A stretch of DNA of 22,293 nucleotides, taken from assembly GCA_903928275.1 (NCBI GenBank), contig CAIYQJ010000021.1, positions 1 to 22,293 of the forward strand, in the 5' to 3' direction. Source of the stretch: an uncultured Chloroflexota bacterium. GTDB lineage: Bacteria; Chloroflexota; Limnocylindria; Limnocylindrales; CSP1-4. Positions within the stretch are counted from its first letter, which is position 1. Each line of letters begins with the position of its first letter. Made by a program: the position numbers and the translations under genes. The notes beneath the pieces were generated by a model. It ran no database searches, had not been told where the DNA came from, and saw only the letters and a program-made list of their open reading frames with translations. Shown piece after piece: positions 7,100-14,752 of this stretch.

Positions 7100-8755
7100 T
7101 CAGTCGCCCGCGAGGAACGCGAGGAGGTTGGCGGTCAGCTGTCCGAAGCCGGCCGGGATCCCGTGGTTCGCGGCGAAGGTCCTCTCGAGGCCCCAGCCCC
7201 ACCAGAACGTCCCGCTGGCGAACACGCGTCCGCCCGACGGGAGCGTCCGCACGACCGCCTGCGCCTCCTTGAGCTCGCCGGCCCTCGTCACGGTCATCGT
7301 CGTCGCGAAGAGGAGGTCGCCGGGCAGCCGCGGGAGCCCGGGGTAGATCCGGTCGACCTCACCGCCGGCGATGCGTCCGAGCGAGTCGCCTGCCGACAGA
7401 CCGGTCCCCCCGAGCAGCCACCGTGGCGCGGTGACGGCGAGCTGGTAGACGAAGTAGTCGGGCACGACCGATCCGTACTGCACGCCGAAGAGCGCCTGTT
7501 CCGGCCGGTTGACCGACGGGTCGTAGCGACCGCATGGCACCGTGCGGAACGCGTTCGCGGACTCGGTGACCCCGGCGGGGCAGCGGGCGATCGCCGCCGC
7601 GTCGAAGCGGCCGTCCTTGTACAGCCCGATCGTCCGCGGGCCGGTCGACGACGGGTTGCTCATGGTGACCTGCCAGTACCCCGTGTCGGCCGCGAACATG
7701 CCGAGGCCCACGTCTCCCTTGGCGAGCACGTGCTGGTCCAGCCAGTCGCGCAACGGCGCGCCCCAGTACTCGCCGTGCCCGCTGAACAGGACCGCGCGCG
7801 GCAGCGGCTGGGCCCCGGGATTCGTCGAGAGGTCGTAGTCGGTCGTGTAGCTCACGTCGTAGTGGTTGCGCTCGAGCCACGCGATGAACGGCGCCTCCAG
7901 CATGAAGACCTCGCCTGCTCCCGCCTCCGAGTCGAACGGCCGATCCAGGCTCACCGCGGTCGCCCGGTTCACGCCCCGTACCGGGCTCCCGACGCCACTC
8001 CAGTAGAGACTGCTCCCGCCCCACCGGTTGTAGGCCGCGTAGTTGAGCGTGTTGCTGACGAACAGGAACCGGCTCGGCTTCGAGGATCGCACGACGAACG
8101 GTACGTAGCCCTGCGCGCCACCGGCGCCGCAGACCTTGGCGAGGTAGACGCCGCTCGGCCATACGGTCGGGATCGTCTGCGTGTACGTGTACCGCCAGGG
8201 GGCCACGGCCATCTTCGTGGCCGGGACCACGATCGCGCGGCCCTGCCGGACTCCCTTCTGGGCGAGTGAGCGGCTCATGAGCTGGACGGTGGCGCCGAGG
8301 CGGTAGATCTCCACGGTGTACTTGCGCGCGGTCGTGCTGACGGCGAGGCGGAGGGTCCCGCCCGGCAGGTAGGACGGGGCGTCCGCGTACGCCTCCGTCA
8401 CGCGGTCGCCGATCGACGCCACCTGGATCTGCCAGCGATCGCCGCCCCGGAACGTGATGGCGGGGCGGTTCCCGATCATCGTGGCGTCCTCGGTCTCGCC
8501 GGGTTGATCGAGGATGCTGCCCGTCCCGGTCGATGCGTCGCGCCTGGGGCTCGGCGTCGTGCCGGTCGATGCGTCGGGCGAGGCGCTCGCCGACGCCGCG
8601 GGCGAAGCGGACGCCGTCGCGGGCGACGCGCTCGGGGTCGGCCCGGGCGATCCGGCCGGGCTTCCGCTCGGCGCCTGGCCCACGCACGATGCCGCGACCA
8701 GCGCGAACGCAGCGACGAGGACCGCCGCGGCGCCTCGCCCGGTATCTCGATGCAT
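7100..8755 (-). CDS. Lipoprotein with N,N-dimethylformamidase large-subunit-like domain
   Basis: ATG at 8755 begins MHRDTGRG, followed by a hydrophobic stretch and a lipobox ending in Cys24 (LVAASC), so the protein is probably lipid-anchored outside the membrane; 551 aa. Residues 25-80 are a Ser/Ala/Pro/Gly linker. Residues 95-225 look like a beta-sandwich. Residues 228-550 match the DMFase beta (large) subunit-like family: NYAAYNRWGGSSLYW (238-252), TTDYDL (304-309), LFSGHGEYWGAPLRDWLD (323-340) and FAADTGYWQV (354-363). The family is known from N,N-dimethylformamidase, a cytoplasmic iron enzyme. Many bacteria carry secreted relatives of unknown substrate, and this is one of those. No small subunit gene is adjacent. 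The frame is open upstream to 8824, but the lipobox position fixes the start. Confidence 0.85.
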   Translation of the reverse strand: MHRDTGRGAAAVLVAAFALVAASCVGQAPSGSPAGSPGPTPSASPATASASPAASASASPDASTGTTPSPRRDASTGTGSILDQPGETEDATMIGNRPAITFRGGDRWQIQVASIGDRVTEAYADAPSYLPGGTLRLAVSTTARKYTVEIYRLGATVQLMSRSLAQKGVRQGRAIVVPATKMAVAPWRYTYTQTIPTVWPSGVYLAKVCGAGGAQGYVPFVVRSSKPSRFLFVSNTLNYAAYNRWGGSSLYWSGVGSPVRGVNRATAVSLDRPFDSEAGAGEVFMLEAPFIAWLERNHYDVSYTTDYDLSTNPGAQPLPRAVLFSGHGEYWGAPLRDWLDQHVLAKGDVGLGMFAADTGYWQVTMSNPSSTGPRTIGLYKDGRFDAAAIARCPAGVTESANAFRTVPCGRYDPSVNRPEQALFGVQYGSVVPDYFVYQLAVTAPRWLLGGTGLSAGDSLGRIAGGEVDRIYPGLPRLPGDLLFATTMTVTRAGELKEAQAVVRTLPSGGRVFASGTFWWGWGLERTFAANHGIPAGFGQLTANLLAFLAGD

Positions 8756-9154
8756 GACTCGATCCGATCGCACCCGCAACCTCGCGTACGGGCCGCCCGG
8801 TGGCGAGCGCTTCCGCGCCACCATTCTCCGCCTATCGCCGCCGGTCTGCGGCCCGTGCGGCGGGCGCGGCCGGCGACGCCCCGCTGCGGGCGGACGTCCG
8901 CCAGGCCCCGCTCAGCCTGCCCGCTCGCGCCGGCCCTGGACGGACCGCCAGCCACGCCGACGTTGCCACGTTCGTCACTGGCGTTCGCCGCCATGCGGCT
9001 CTTGACATGCGGCGACTTCCGGACCCGGAGGTGGTCGCCCGCAAGCGGGTCCGCCGCGAATCGTGCACACTCCCACCCTCCTTGCCTCGGGACGGCAAGG
9101 GCGTCGCGTCCACCGAGCCCACACGGCGGATCCGAGAATGAGGTACCCGTACCG
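8756..9154. other. Intergenic region between divergent lipoprotein and gvpF/L genes
   Basis: Roughly 400 bases with two perfect inverted repeats: CGGACCCG (9020-9027) with CGGGTCCG (9046-9053), and CCTTGCC with GGCAAGG (separate entry). TTGACA occurs at 9002-9007 but has no matching -10. A six-codon frame (ATG at 9138, MRYPYR) ends in a TGA that overlaps the gvpF/L start as ATGA. No convincing longer gene is seen. Confidence 0.5.
9080..9100. repeat. Inverted repeat upstream of gvpF/L
   Basis: CCTTGCC (9080-9086) and GGCAAGG (9094-9100) are perfect 7-bp arms around the 7-base centre TCGGGAC. The repeat lies 54 bases before the gvpF/L start. It could be an operator or an RNA hairpin; the function is not known. 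Confidence 0.35.
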
Positions 9155-9943
9155 ATGAAACGAATCCCCCACTCCCCGACCAAGTACGTCTACGGCATCA
9201 TCCGGCACTCGGCGGGGCACCATTTCGCGGACATCGAGGCCGTCGGCGACCCCGACGCGACCGTGCACCCGATCGCGGTCGGGGACCTGGCCGCCGTCGT
9301 GAGCGATGCGACCGTCAGCCGCTACGAGGTCACGCGGGCCAACATGATGGCCCACGAGCGCGCGATCGAGGCGGTCATGGCCACGCGGACGGTCCTGCCG
9401 ATGCGCTTCAGCACGATCGACACGGTCAGCGGCATCACGGCGATGCTCACCGACCGCGCCGCCGAGTTCGAGGACACCCTGCGTGCGATGGACGGCAAGG
9501 TCGAGGTCGAGATCAAGGCGTCGTGGGTCGACACCCGACTCGCGTTCGACGAGATCGTCGCGGAGAACCGCGCGATCCGGAGCCGACGTGACCGACTCAA
9601 CCGCCAGGGAGCGGCATCGCAGGCGGAGCGGATCGACCTCGGGAAGCTGGTCGAAGCGGCGCTCGCGGCCAAGCGGCGATCCGATGCGGACAGGATCCTC
9701 GCCCCGCTCCAGCGGACGGCCGAGCGGTACACCGAGAGCCCCGTGGTCGGGGAGGCGATGATCCTCAACGCCGCCTTCCTCCTCTCCGGGAAGCGTGTGC
9801 TCGAGTTCGATCGGGCCGTCGCTGCGCTCGACGAGTCGATGGGCGGGCGCGTGAACTTCAAGTACTTCGGCCCGCTCCCGCCCTTCCACTTCGTGGCCAC
9901 GAACCGTGAGGACCGCCGCGGCTACGTGGAGCGCGCCTCGTAG
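9155..9943 (+). CDS. GvpF/GvpL family protein (orphan)
   Basis: ATG at 9155, 262 aa; GAGGT at 9140-9144 is a possible SD with a long spacing. The N-terminus KYVYGIIR, the middle block VMATRTVLPMRFSTI, and the C-terminus FKYFGPLPPFHFV are the hallmarks of the GvpF/GvpL family. In known members there is an N-terminal alpha/beta domain and a C-terminal ferredoxin-like domain, joined by a helical segment. Here the segment of about residues 150-200 is strongly charged and helical. GvpF/L proteins are accessory proteins that contact GvpA during gas vesicle assembly. No gvpA, gvpN, gvpK or other gas vesicle gene lies in the window, so either the cluster is elsewhere or this member has another role. 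Single GvpF/L-like genes occur in non-floating bacteria. Confidence 0.88.
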   Translation: MKRIPHSPTKYVYGIIRHSAGHHFADIEAVGDPDATVHPIAVGDLAAVVSDATVSRYEVTRANMMAHERAIEAVMATRTVLPMRFSTIDTVSGITAMLTDRAAEFEDTLRAMDGKVEVEIKASWVDTRLAFDEIVAENRAIRSRRDRLNRQGAASQAERIDLGKLVEAALAAKRRSDADRILAPLQRTAERYTESPVVGEAMILNAAFLLSGKRVLEFDRAVAALDESMGGRVNFKYFGPLPPFHFVATNREDRRGYVERAS

Positions 9944-10059
9944 GGTCCGCCGCCCCACCGAGCGGGGCCTCGCGGTCCTCGGCGGCCGACGAACTACCTT
10001 CGAGCGACGCACCGACGGCAGCGATCCGCTTCTCCCTTCCACCGCGCGGGGATTCCTCG

Positions 10060-10088
10060 TTGACGCGGCCGTCCCGCTGCCGTACACA
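10060..10088 (+). promoter_or_regulatory. Putative promoter of the 122-aa protein gene
   Basis: TTGACG (10060-10065), a 17-base spacer, then TACACA (10083-10088). The predicted start of transcription is near 10095, which gives a leader of about 90 bases before the GTG at 10186. Confidence 0.42.
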
Positions 10089-10185
10089 GATGGTGGAGGG
10101 TCTCGGCGCCGCCGGCGGCCGGGCACCCCGGGAGCGCCGTCTCCCGACGAGGTCGACCCTCCCGGCACCAGGAAAGGGACGTCCC

Positions 10186-10554
10186 GTGGAGTTCATCCAG
10201 GAGAGCGGGTTCACGATCAAGCAGGGGAAGGAAGAGGCCTTCCAGCAGTGGCTCGTCGCCAACGAGCAGCGGCTGGCCGCGACCTACCCGGAGGGCACGG
10301 GGCTCATCGGCGTCTACGCCGTCACCTGGACCTCCGAGAAGGAGGCCGGGGCCTGGCGGATGCTCGAGCGGCTCGACAGCTACGGTGCCCTCGACCGGCT
10401 CGCGGCAGCCGGGAAGGACCGGAGCTCCGATTTCGCGAAGCTCTCGATGGAGATGGCGGCGTTCGGCGACTGGGATCGCGACGCCCCGTGGTCACAGGTG
10501 CTGCTCAAGCGGGCGACGGACGCGACCATCTGGGACCCGCCCCAGGAGGCCTGA
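10186..10554 (+). CDS. Small protein of unknown function, possible dimeric alpha/beta-barrel fold (122 aa)
   Basis: GTG at 10186, chosen because AGGAAAGGGA lies at 10170-10179 with good spacing; 122 aa. It starts VEFIQESGFTIKQGKEEAFQ, and the pattern of a strand followed by GKEEAFQQWL and later a YAVTW strand resembles NIPSNAP/ABM-type ferredoxin-like barrels. That fold call is inference; I cannot name the family. No signal peptide or Cys is seen, so it is probably a soluble cytoplasmic protein. It stands alone in its own transcription unit, 242 bases after gvpF/L and before a strong hairpin. Confidence 0.75.
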   Translation: MEFIQESGFTIKQGKEEAFQQWLVANEQRLAATYPEGTGLIGVYAVTWTSEKEAGAWRMLERLDSYGALDRLAAAGKDRSSDFAKLSMEMAAFGDWDRDAPWSQVLLKRATDATIWDPPQEA

Positions 10555-10610
10555 GCCGGCGGATCGCCCCCGTCCGGCCGTCGGGCGTCGGCGTTCCGGG
10601 CGACGCGCGC

Positions 10611-10647
10611 GAAGAGCCGGTCCGCGCTGGTCGCGGGCCGGCTCTTC
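10611..10647. terminator. Hairpin terminator between convergent genes
   Basis: Arms 10611-10626 and 10632-10647 pair over 16 bp with one T-G wobble, around a 5-base loop CTGGT. There is no T-run, so termination strength is uncertain. The position between a plus-strand stop (10554) and a minus-strand stop (10729) suggests it serves both directions. Confidence 0.65.
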
Positions 10648-10728
10648 CGTCGTCCGGCGGTGAATCGGGCCGGGCCCCGGGACCGATCGTCGGACGAGGC
10701 GTCCGTGCCGACGGCGCCGTCCGTCCCG

Positions 10729-11445
10729 CTACGCGACCGCGAGCTCCCGCTCGGCGGCGCTCGCCACCAGGCCGTCGCGCATGTGCACGATCCGGCCGCA
10801 GGCCCCGCCCACCGCCGGGTCGTGGGTGACCAGGACGAACGTCCGCCCCTGCTCCCTGTTGAGAGTCCGCAGGAGCCCGAGGACCTCCGCCGAGCGCCGC
10901 GAGTCGAGGTTTCCCGTGGGCTCGTCCGCCAGGACGAGGCTGGGGCCGTTGACGAGCGCCCGGGCGATCGCCACGCGCTGCTGCTCGCCGCCCGACAGCT
11001 CGGACGGGCGATGGTCGGCCCGCTCGGCGAGGCCCACGAGCGCCAGTGCCTCGGTCGCCTTCGCCCGCGCCCGGCCGTGCCGCTCGCCCGCGTACTCGGC
11101 CGCGAGCCCCACGTTCTCGGCCGCGCTCAGCGTGGGGACCAGGTTGAACTGCTGGAACACGAACCCCATCTCGCGCGCCCGCAGGGCCGTCCGCTGGCGG
11201 TCCGACAGCCGGGTGAGGTCGCGCCCGTCGAACCGCAGCGTGGGCGCCGGGCCGTCCTTGGGATCCGGTGCGTGGAGCAGCCCGAGGACGTGCATGAGGG
11301 TGCTCTTGCCGGATCCCGACGGTCCCATGATCGCGACCATCTCGCCGGCCTCGATCTCGATGTCGACGCCGCGCAGCGCATCGACCGTGTTTCGCCGCCC
11401 GAGGCGGTACGTCTTGCGCAGGTCCCGTCCTTCGAGGAGCGTCAT
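10729..11445 (-). CDS. ABC transporter ATP-binding protein (LolD/MacB type)
   Basis: ATG at 11445, with AGGAGA about 7 bases upstream; 238 aa, normal for the family. Motifs: Walker A GPSGSGKST (41-49), Q-loop FVFQQFNLVPTLSAAENV (95-112), signature LSGGEQQ (150-156), Walker B VLADEP (171-176) and H-loop His208 in VLVTHDP. FQQFNL, ADEPTGNLDS and the overall length are typical of the MacB/LolD/FtsE class, which powers type VII ABC exporters. It starts 11 bases after the permease stop, so the two are one operon. It would drive the neighbouring permease, moving a peptide, lipid or antimicrobial out of the membrane, or acting as a mechanotransmitter. The substrate is unknown. Confidence 0.95.
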   Translation of the reverse strand: MTLLEGRDLRKTYRLGRRNTVDALRGVDIEIEAGEMVAIMGPSGSGKSTLMHVLGLLHAPDPKDGPAPTLRFDGRDLTRLSDRQRTALRAREMGFVFQQFNLVPTLSAAENVGLAAEYAGERHGRARAKATEALALVGLAERADHRPSELSGGEQQRVAIARALVNGPSLVLADEPTGNLDSRRSAEVLGLLRTLNREQGRTFVLVTHDPAVGGACGRIVHMRDGLVASAAERELAVA

Positions 11446-11456
11446 CGCAGGGTCTC

Positions 11457-12623
11457 CTATTCGTAGCGGAGGGCGGCCACGGGATCGAGGCGCGCCGCAT
11501 GGATGGACGGGACCACGCCGGCGGCCATCCCCAGGAAGGTCGCGAAGAGGATCGCCGTGACGGCGGTCGCGGGCGTGAGGTCGAAGAGGATCGTGCCGTT
11601 GGACCGGCCGGCGTCGTTCGCGAGGAAGACGACGAGGGCGCCGAGCGCGAGGCCGGCGATGCCGCCGATGAGGCCGATGAGCCCGGCCTCGGCGACGAGC
11701 TCGCGCACGACGCGCACGCGGCTCCCGCCGATGGCGCGCTTGATGCCGATCTCGCGCGTCCGCTCGGCGACGGACATCGCCATCGTGTTGATGACGGACA
11801 GGCCGCCGACGATGAGGCTGATGAGGGCGACGCCCATGATGATCGCGCTGAAGATCGCGGTGGACGACTTCACGTTCCGGTCGAAGTCGGCGCCGGTCAT
11901 CGCGGTGACGCCCGGGACCGCCGCCCTGATCGCTGCGGCGAGCGCCTCCGTGGTCACGCCGGCGTTCGGGAAGACGACGATGTCCGTCGCGAGCTGCGAC
12001 GCGGGGATCCGGTCGCGCAGGACCTGCGGCAGGTCGGCGGCGTAGAGCCGCTGCGCTGCCGCCAGGGGCATCTGCGCCGACGTGTCCGGCGCCGTGAGCG
12101 TGGGCTCCAGGACGCCGACGACCGCGAACGGCACGCCGTGGATCGTCACCGTGTCGCCCGGAGCCTTCTTGAGCGAGCGGGCAAGGTCGGAGCCGAGGAC
12201 GACGTGGTCCGCTCCGGCGTCGGTGGCGTCCAGGAGGCGGCCCTGCGCCGCGTGGAGGACGAAGACCTCGCGGCCCTGGTCTGCGCCGGCGTCGCTGCCC
12301 GCGTATGACTGCGGGACGCCGAAGCCGGTCGTCTGCGTGGGATCCAGCAGGCCGGACACCTCGGCGAATGCGACCGCCGCCTCCGGCAGCCTGCGGATCG
12401 CGTCGAGGGTCCCGATCGACATGGGGGCCGTGCCCAGCTGGCCGCCGGAGGCATCGCTCACGACGACCTTCGTCGAGTAGTACGTGGTCCCGCCGTCGAT
12501 GAGGGCGTTGATCTTGTTCGCCATGGAGCCGAACACGACGAGCGCCCAGATCCCCACCGTGATCCCGGTGATCGTCAGGACGGTGCGCAGGCGGCTGCGG
12601 GCCAGGTTCCGGAGCGGTCTCAT
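11457..12623 (-). CDS. ABC transporter permease (MacB/FtsX family)
   Basis: ATG at 12623, with GAGGTGA 4 bases upstream; 388 aa, the usual length for a single MacB-type permease. An N-terminal helix (about 13-33) is followed by a large extracytoplasmic domain (about 40-265). Three C-terminal helices follow, starting at FSAIIMGVALISLIVGG and ending before HAARLDPVAALRYE. The last motif, RLDPVAALRYE, and TREIGIKRAIGGSR in the cytoplasmic loop are diagnostic of the FtsX-like permease family. It pairs with the ATPase gene 11 bases downstream. It follows the two-component system genes by about 150 bases, an arrangement common for exporters controlled by the adjacent regulator. Confidence 0.94.
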   Translation of the reverse strand: MRPLRNLARSRLRTVLTITGITVGIWALVVFGSMANKINALIDGGTTYYSTKVVVSDASGGQLGTAPMSIGTLDAIRRLPEAAVAFAEVSGLLDPTQTTGFGVPQSYAGSDAGADQGREVFVLHAAQGRLLDATDAGADHVVLGSDLARSLKKAPGDTVTIHGVPFAVVGVLEPTLTAPDTSAQMPLAAAQRLYAADLPQVLRDRIPASQLATDIVVFPNAGVTTEALAAAIRAAVPGVTAMTGADFDRNVKSSTAIFSAIIMGVALISLIVGGLSVINTMAMSVAERTREIGIKRAIGGSRVRVVRELVAEAGLIGLIGGIAGLALGALVVFLANDAGRSNGTILFDLTPATAVTAILFATFLGMAAGVVPSIHAARLDPVAALRYE

Positions 12624-12774
12624 GTATCACCTCGGGTGCGGGGCCGGGGGCTCGGGTGCCCGTCGGCGGTGACCCGAAGCTACCGGTGGCGACATGGCGC
12701 GTCGTCAGGCCCGCGGGCGAACGACCGTCGGCCGGTGGGATGACGCCCCGTCCCGCGCGAGGGGGATCGCCGCC

Positions 12775-13431
12775 TCAGGCCAGGCCGGTCTGGTACGCGA
12801 GGATCACGGCCTGGACCCGGTCCCGGAGCTCCAGCTTGGAGAGCACCCGCGAGACATGCGTCTTGACCGTGGCCTCGGAGACGTCCAGCTCGCTCGCGAT
12901 CTCGGCGTTCGACAGCCCGCGCGCCACGAGCTTCAGGACCTCCAGCTCCCGGTCGGTGAGCTCCGCGAGGGCCGCCGGACGCTCGTCGCCTGCCGGCGGC
13001 AGGTGCCGGGCGTATCGGTCCAGGACGCGCCGGGTCACCGATGGCGCGAGGAGCGCGTCCCCGCGGGCGACGATCCGGATCGCGGCGACGAGCTCCTCCG
13101 GCGGGACGTCCTTCAGGAGGAACCCGCTCGCGCCCGCGCGGAGTGCCTCCACGATGTACTCGTCGAGGTCGAACGTGGTGAGGATGAGCACCTTCACGGG
13201 GTCGTCCACGCCGGGCCCGGCGAGCAGGCGCGTGGCCTCGATCCCGTCCATGCCGGGCATTCGGATGTCCATGAGCACGACGTCCGCCCTCTGCCGGCGG
13301 GCGACCTCCACCGCGGCCCGGCCGTCGGCCGCGTCGCCGACGACCTCGAGGTCCGGCTCGGCGCCGAGGATCATCCGGAAGCCGGTCCGCAGGAGCAGCT
13401 GGTCGTCCGCGAGCACGAGCCGGATCGTCAC
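12775..13431 (-). CDS. Two-component response regulator, NarL/LuxR family
   Basis: GTG at 13431 overlaps the kinase stop (GTGA); 218 aa. The receiver domain (1-120) has Asp9/Asp10, phospho-acceptor Asp55 in VVLMDIRMPG, a Thr at 85-86 and Lys107. The C-terminal HTH (about 150-215) has LTDRELEVLKLVARGLSNAEIA and the recognition helix of the LuxR class (SEATVKTHVSRVL). It probably binds DNA as a dimer when phosphorylated by the upstream kinase. The nearest likely target is the ABC exporter just downstream. Confidence 0.95.
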   Translation of the reverse strand: MTIRLVLADDQLLLRTGFRMILGAEPDLEVVGDAADGRAAVEVARRQRADVVLMDIRMPGMDGIEATRLLAGPGVDDPVKVLILTTFDLDEYIVEALRAGASGFLLKDVPPEELVAAIRIVARGDALLAPSVTRRVLDRYARHLPPAGDERPAALAELTDRELEVLKLVARGLSNAEIASELDVSEATVKTHVSRVLSKLELRDRVQAVILAYQTGLA

Positions 13432-14606
13432 GTCGCACCGTCGAGCGGCAGGACGGCCCGGACCGCGTACCCGCCGCTCGCGCGCGGGCCCGCCTCCAGC
13501 CGGCCGCCGAACAGCCCCACTCGCTCGCGCATGCCCACGAGCCCGTGGCCGCCGGCGTCTCCGGGCAGGGCCGCGGCTCCGCGCCCGTCATCCGCGACCT
13601 CGATCGCGAACCGGTCGGGCTCGTAGCGAAGGCGCACCGTGGCCGATGCGCGGCCAGCGTGCTTCAGCGTGTTCGTCAGGGCCTCCTGCACGATCCGGTA
13701 GGCGGTGAGATCGATCCCCGGGGGTAGTGCGCGCGGCGTGCCCTCGACCGCGAGGTCCACCGGGAGCCCTGCATCGCGCGTCTGTGCGATGAGCGCCGGC
13801 AGCCGGTCGACGCCCGGCTGGGGTTGCAGGGTCTCGTCGTCCGGCCCGGCGCGCAGGACGCCCAGGATCCGGCGCATCTCCTCGAGGGTCGTCCGGCCGA
13901 CCGATTCCACCGCCGCGAGTGCCTCCCGCGCGTCCGCCGGGCTGGAGTCCATCGACCGCCGCGCCGCCCCCGCCTGCACGACCATGACCGTCACGTGGTG
14001 GGCCACCACGTCGTGGAGCTCGCGAGCGATGCGCGCGCGCTCGTCCGCCACGGCGAGGAGCGCCCGATCCTCGCGTTCGCGCGCCTCGGCCGCCGCGAGC
14101 ACGAGCTCCTCCTCGGCCCGGATGCGCCGGCCGCGGATGGTGTCCGCGACGATCCAGGTCCCCAGGTACGCGATGAGGTTCCACGCGAGGATCTGCGGCG
14201 GGATCAAGGCGGTGGCGAACGAGACCGACGCACCCACGACGATGCAGACGGACGCGATGGCGATCGAGACACCCGACGCCTTGCGTCCCAGCCGCACGGC
14301 GACCGTGTAGAACGCGATCACGTTCCCGAACCCGCCGATGGACCCCGGGTAACCGAGGACCACGTAGGCGGTCACCGACAGGCCCGTCAGCCAGATGACC
14401 GCGATCGGGAACCGACGGCGGACCGCGAGCGGCAGCGTCTGGAGCAGCAAGAGGGCGACCCCGATGACGTCCAGGCCGCGCGAGCCGGTCGTCGTTGACG
14501 CCGCGATGGCCACCGCGGCGGCGCACAGGACGACCGCCACCGCGACGTCGATGACGTCCTGTCGGGCCCCCAGCCCGGAGATCCATCGCCGCGCGCGCAC
14601 ACTCAT
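13428..14606 (-). CDS. Sensor histidine kinase, NarL-partner (HisKA_3) type
   Basis: 392 aa from ATG at 14606. The N-terminal half carries about five to six membrane helices (residues 20-155) with short loops and no large outside domain, so the signal is probably sensed at or in the membrane. The HisKA_3 domain has ARELHDVVAHHVTVM with phospho-acceptor His198. The ATPase domain has an N-box (QEALTNTLKHA) and G-boxes (DDGRG, GHGLVGMRERV). No SD precedes this ATG, but TACCGT lies just upstream (separate entry), consistent with a leaderless message. Upstream in-frame ATGs (14645, 14642, 14735) would extend into the promoter zone of the divergent HAD gene. It is coupled to the response regulator by a GTGA overlap. 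Confidence 0.92.
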   Translation of the reverse strand: MSVRARRWISGLGARQDVIDVAVAVVLCAAAVAIAASTTTGSRGLDVIGVALLLLQTLPLAVRRRFPIAVIWLTGLSVTAYVVLGYPGSIGGFGNVIAFYTVAVRLGRKASGVSIAIASVCIVVGASVSFATALIPPQILAWNLIAYLGTWIVADTIRGRRIRAEEELVLAAAEAREREDRALLAVADERARIARELHDVVAHHVTVMVVQAGAARRSMDSSPADAREALAAVESVGRTTLEEMRRILGVLRAGPDDETLQPQPGVDRLPALIAQTRDAGLPVDLAVEGTPRALPPGIDLTAYRIVQEALTNTLKHAGRASATVRLRYEPDRFAIEVADDGRGAAALPGDAGGHGLVGMRERVGLFGGRLEAGPRASGGYAVRAVLPLDGAT

Positions 14607-14613
14607 CCGGGCA

Positions 14614-14619
14614 ACGGTA
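14614..14619 (-). promoter_or_regulatory. Possible -10 element for a leaderless kinase message
   Basis: On the minus strand TACCGT fits TANNNT and ends 7 bases before the kinase ATG, so transcription could begin at the start codon. The motif is short and weak by itself. Confidence 0.3.
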
Positions 14620-14710
14620 GCGCCGGCGGCGACGGCGGGCATCATCCCCGCGACGGACGGGCCGTCACCCGAGCGGAGGATGGCCGTGCGCCGCGGGCCG
14701 GCGGGCGCGC

Positions 14711-14716
14711 TATCGT
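14711..14716 (+). promoter_or_regulatory. Possible -10 element of the HAD gene
   Basis: TATCGT fits TANNNT and lies about 37 bases before the HAD ATG. No clear -35 is seen. It is back to back with the kinase promoter candidate. Confidence 0.3.
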
Positions 14717-14752
14717 CTGGTCCCGTCCCGTGCACTGGAGACCGCGAGCCAC

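Noticed and set aside
5337..7346. Very long plus-strand open frame opposite the acyltransferase gene and beyond
   Set aside because: Composition is Arg/Glu/Asp-rich without domains, typical of antisense frames in high-GC DNA, and it spans several real genes and gaps.
8570..8680. Repetitive GCG/TCG-rich tract
   Set aside because: It encodes the Ser/Ala/Pro/Gly linker of the lipoprotein; it is degenerate low-complexity coding sequence, not a tandem repeat element.
9002..9007. Perfect TTGACA upstream of gvpF/L
   Set aside because: No -10-like hexamer at 16-18 bases downstream (the sequence there is CCGGAG), so I do not call a promoter.
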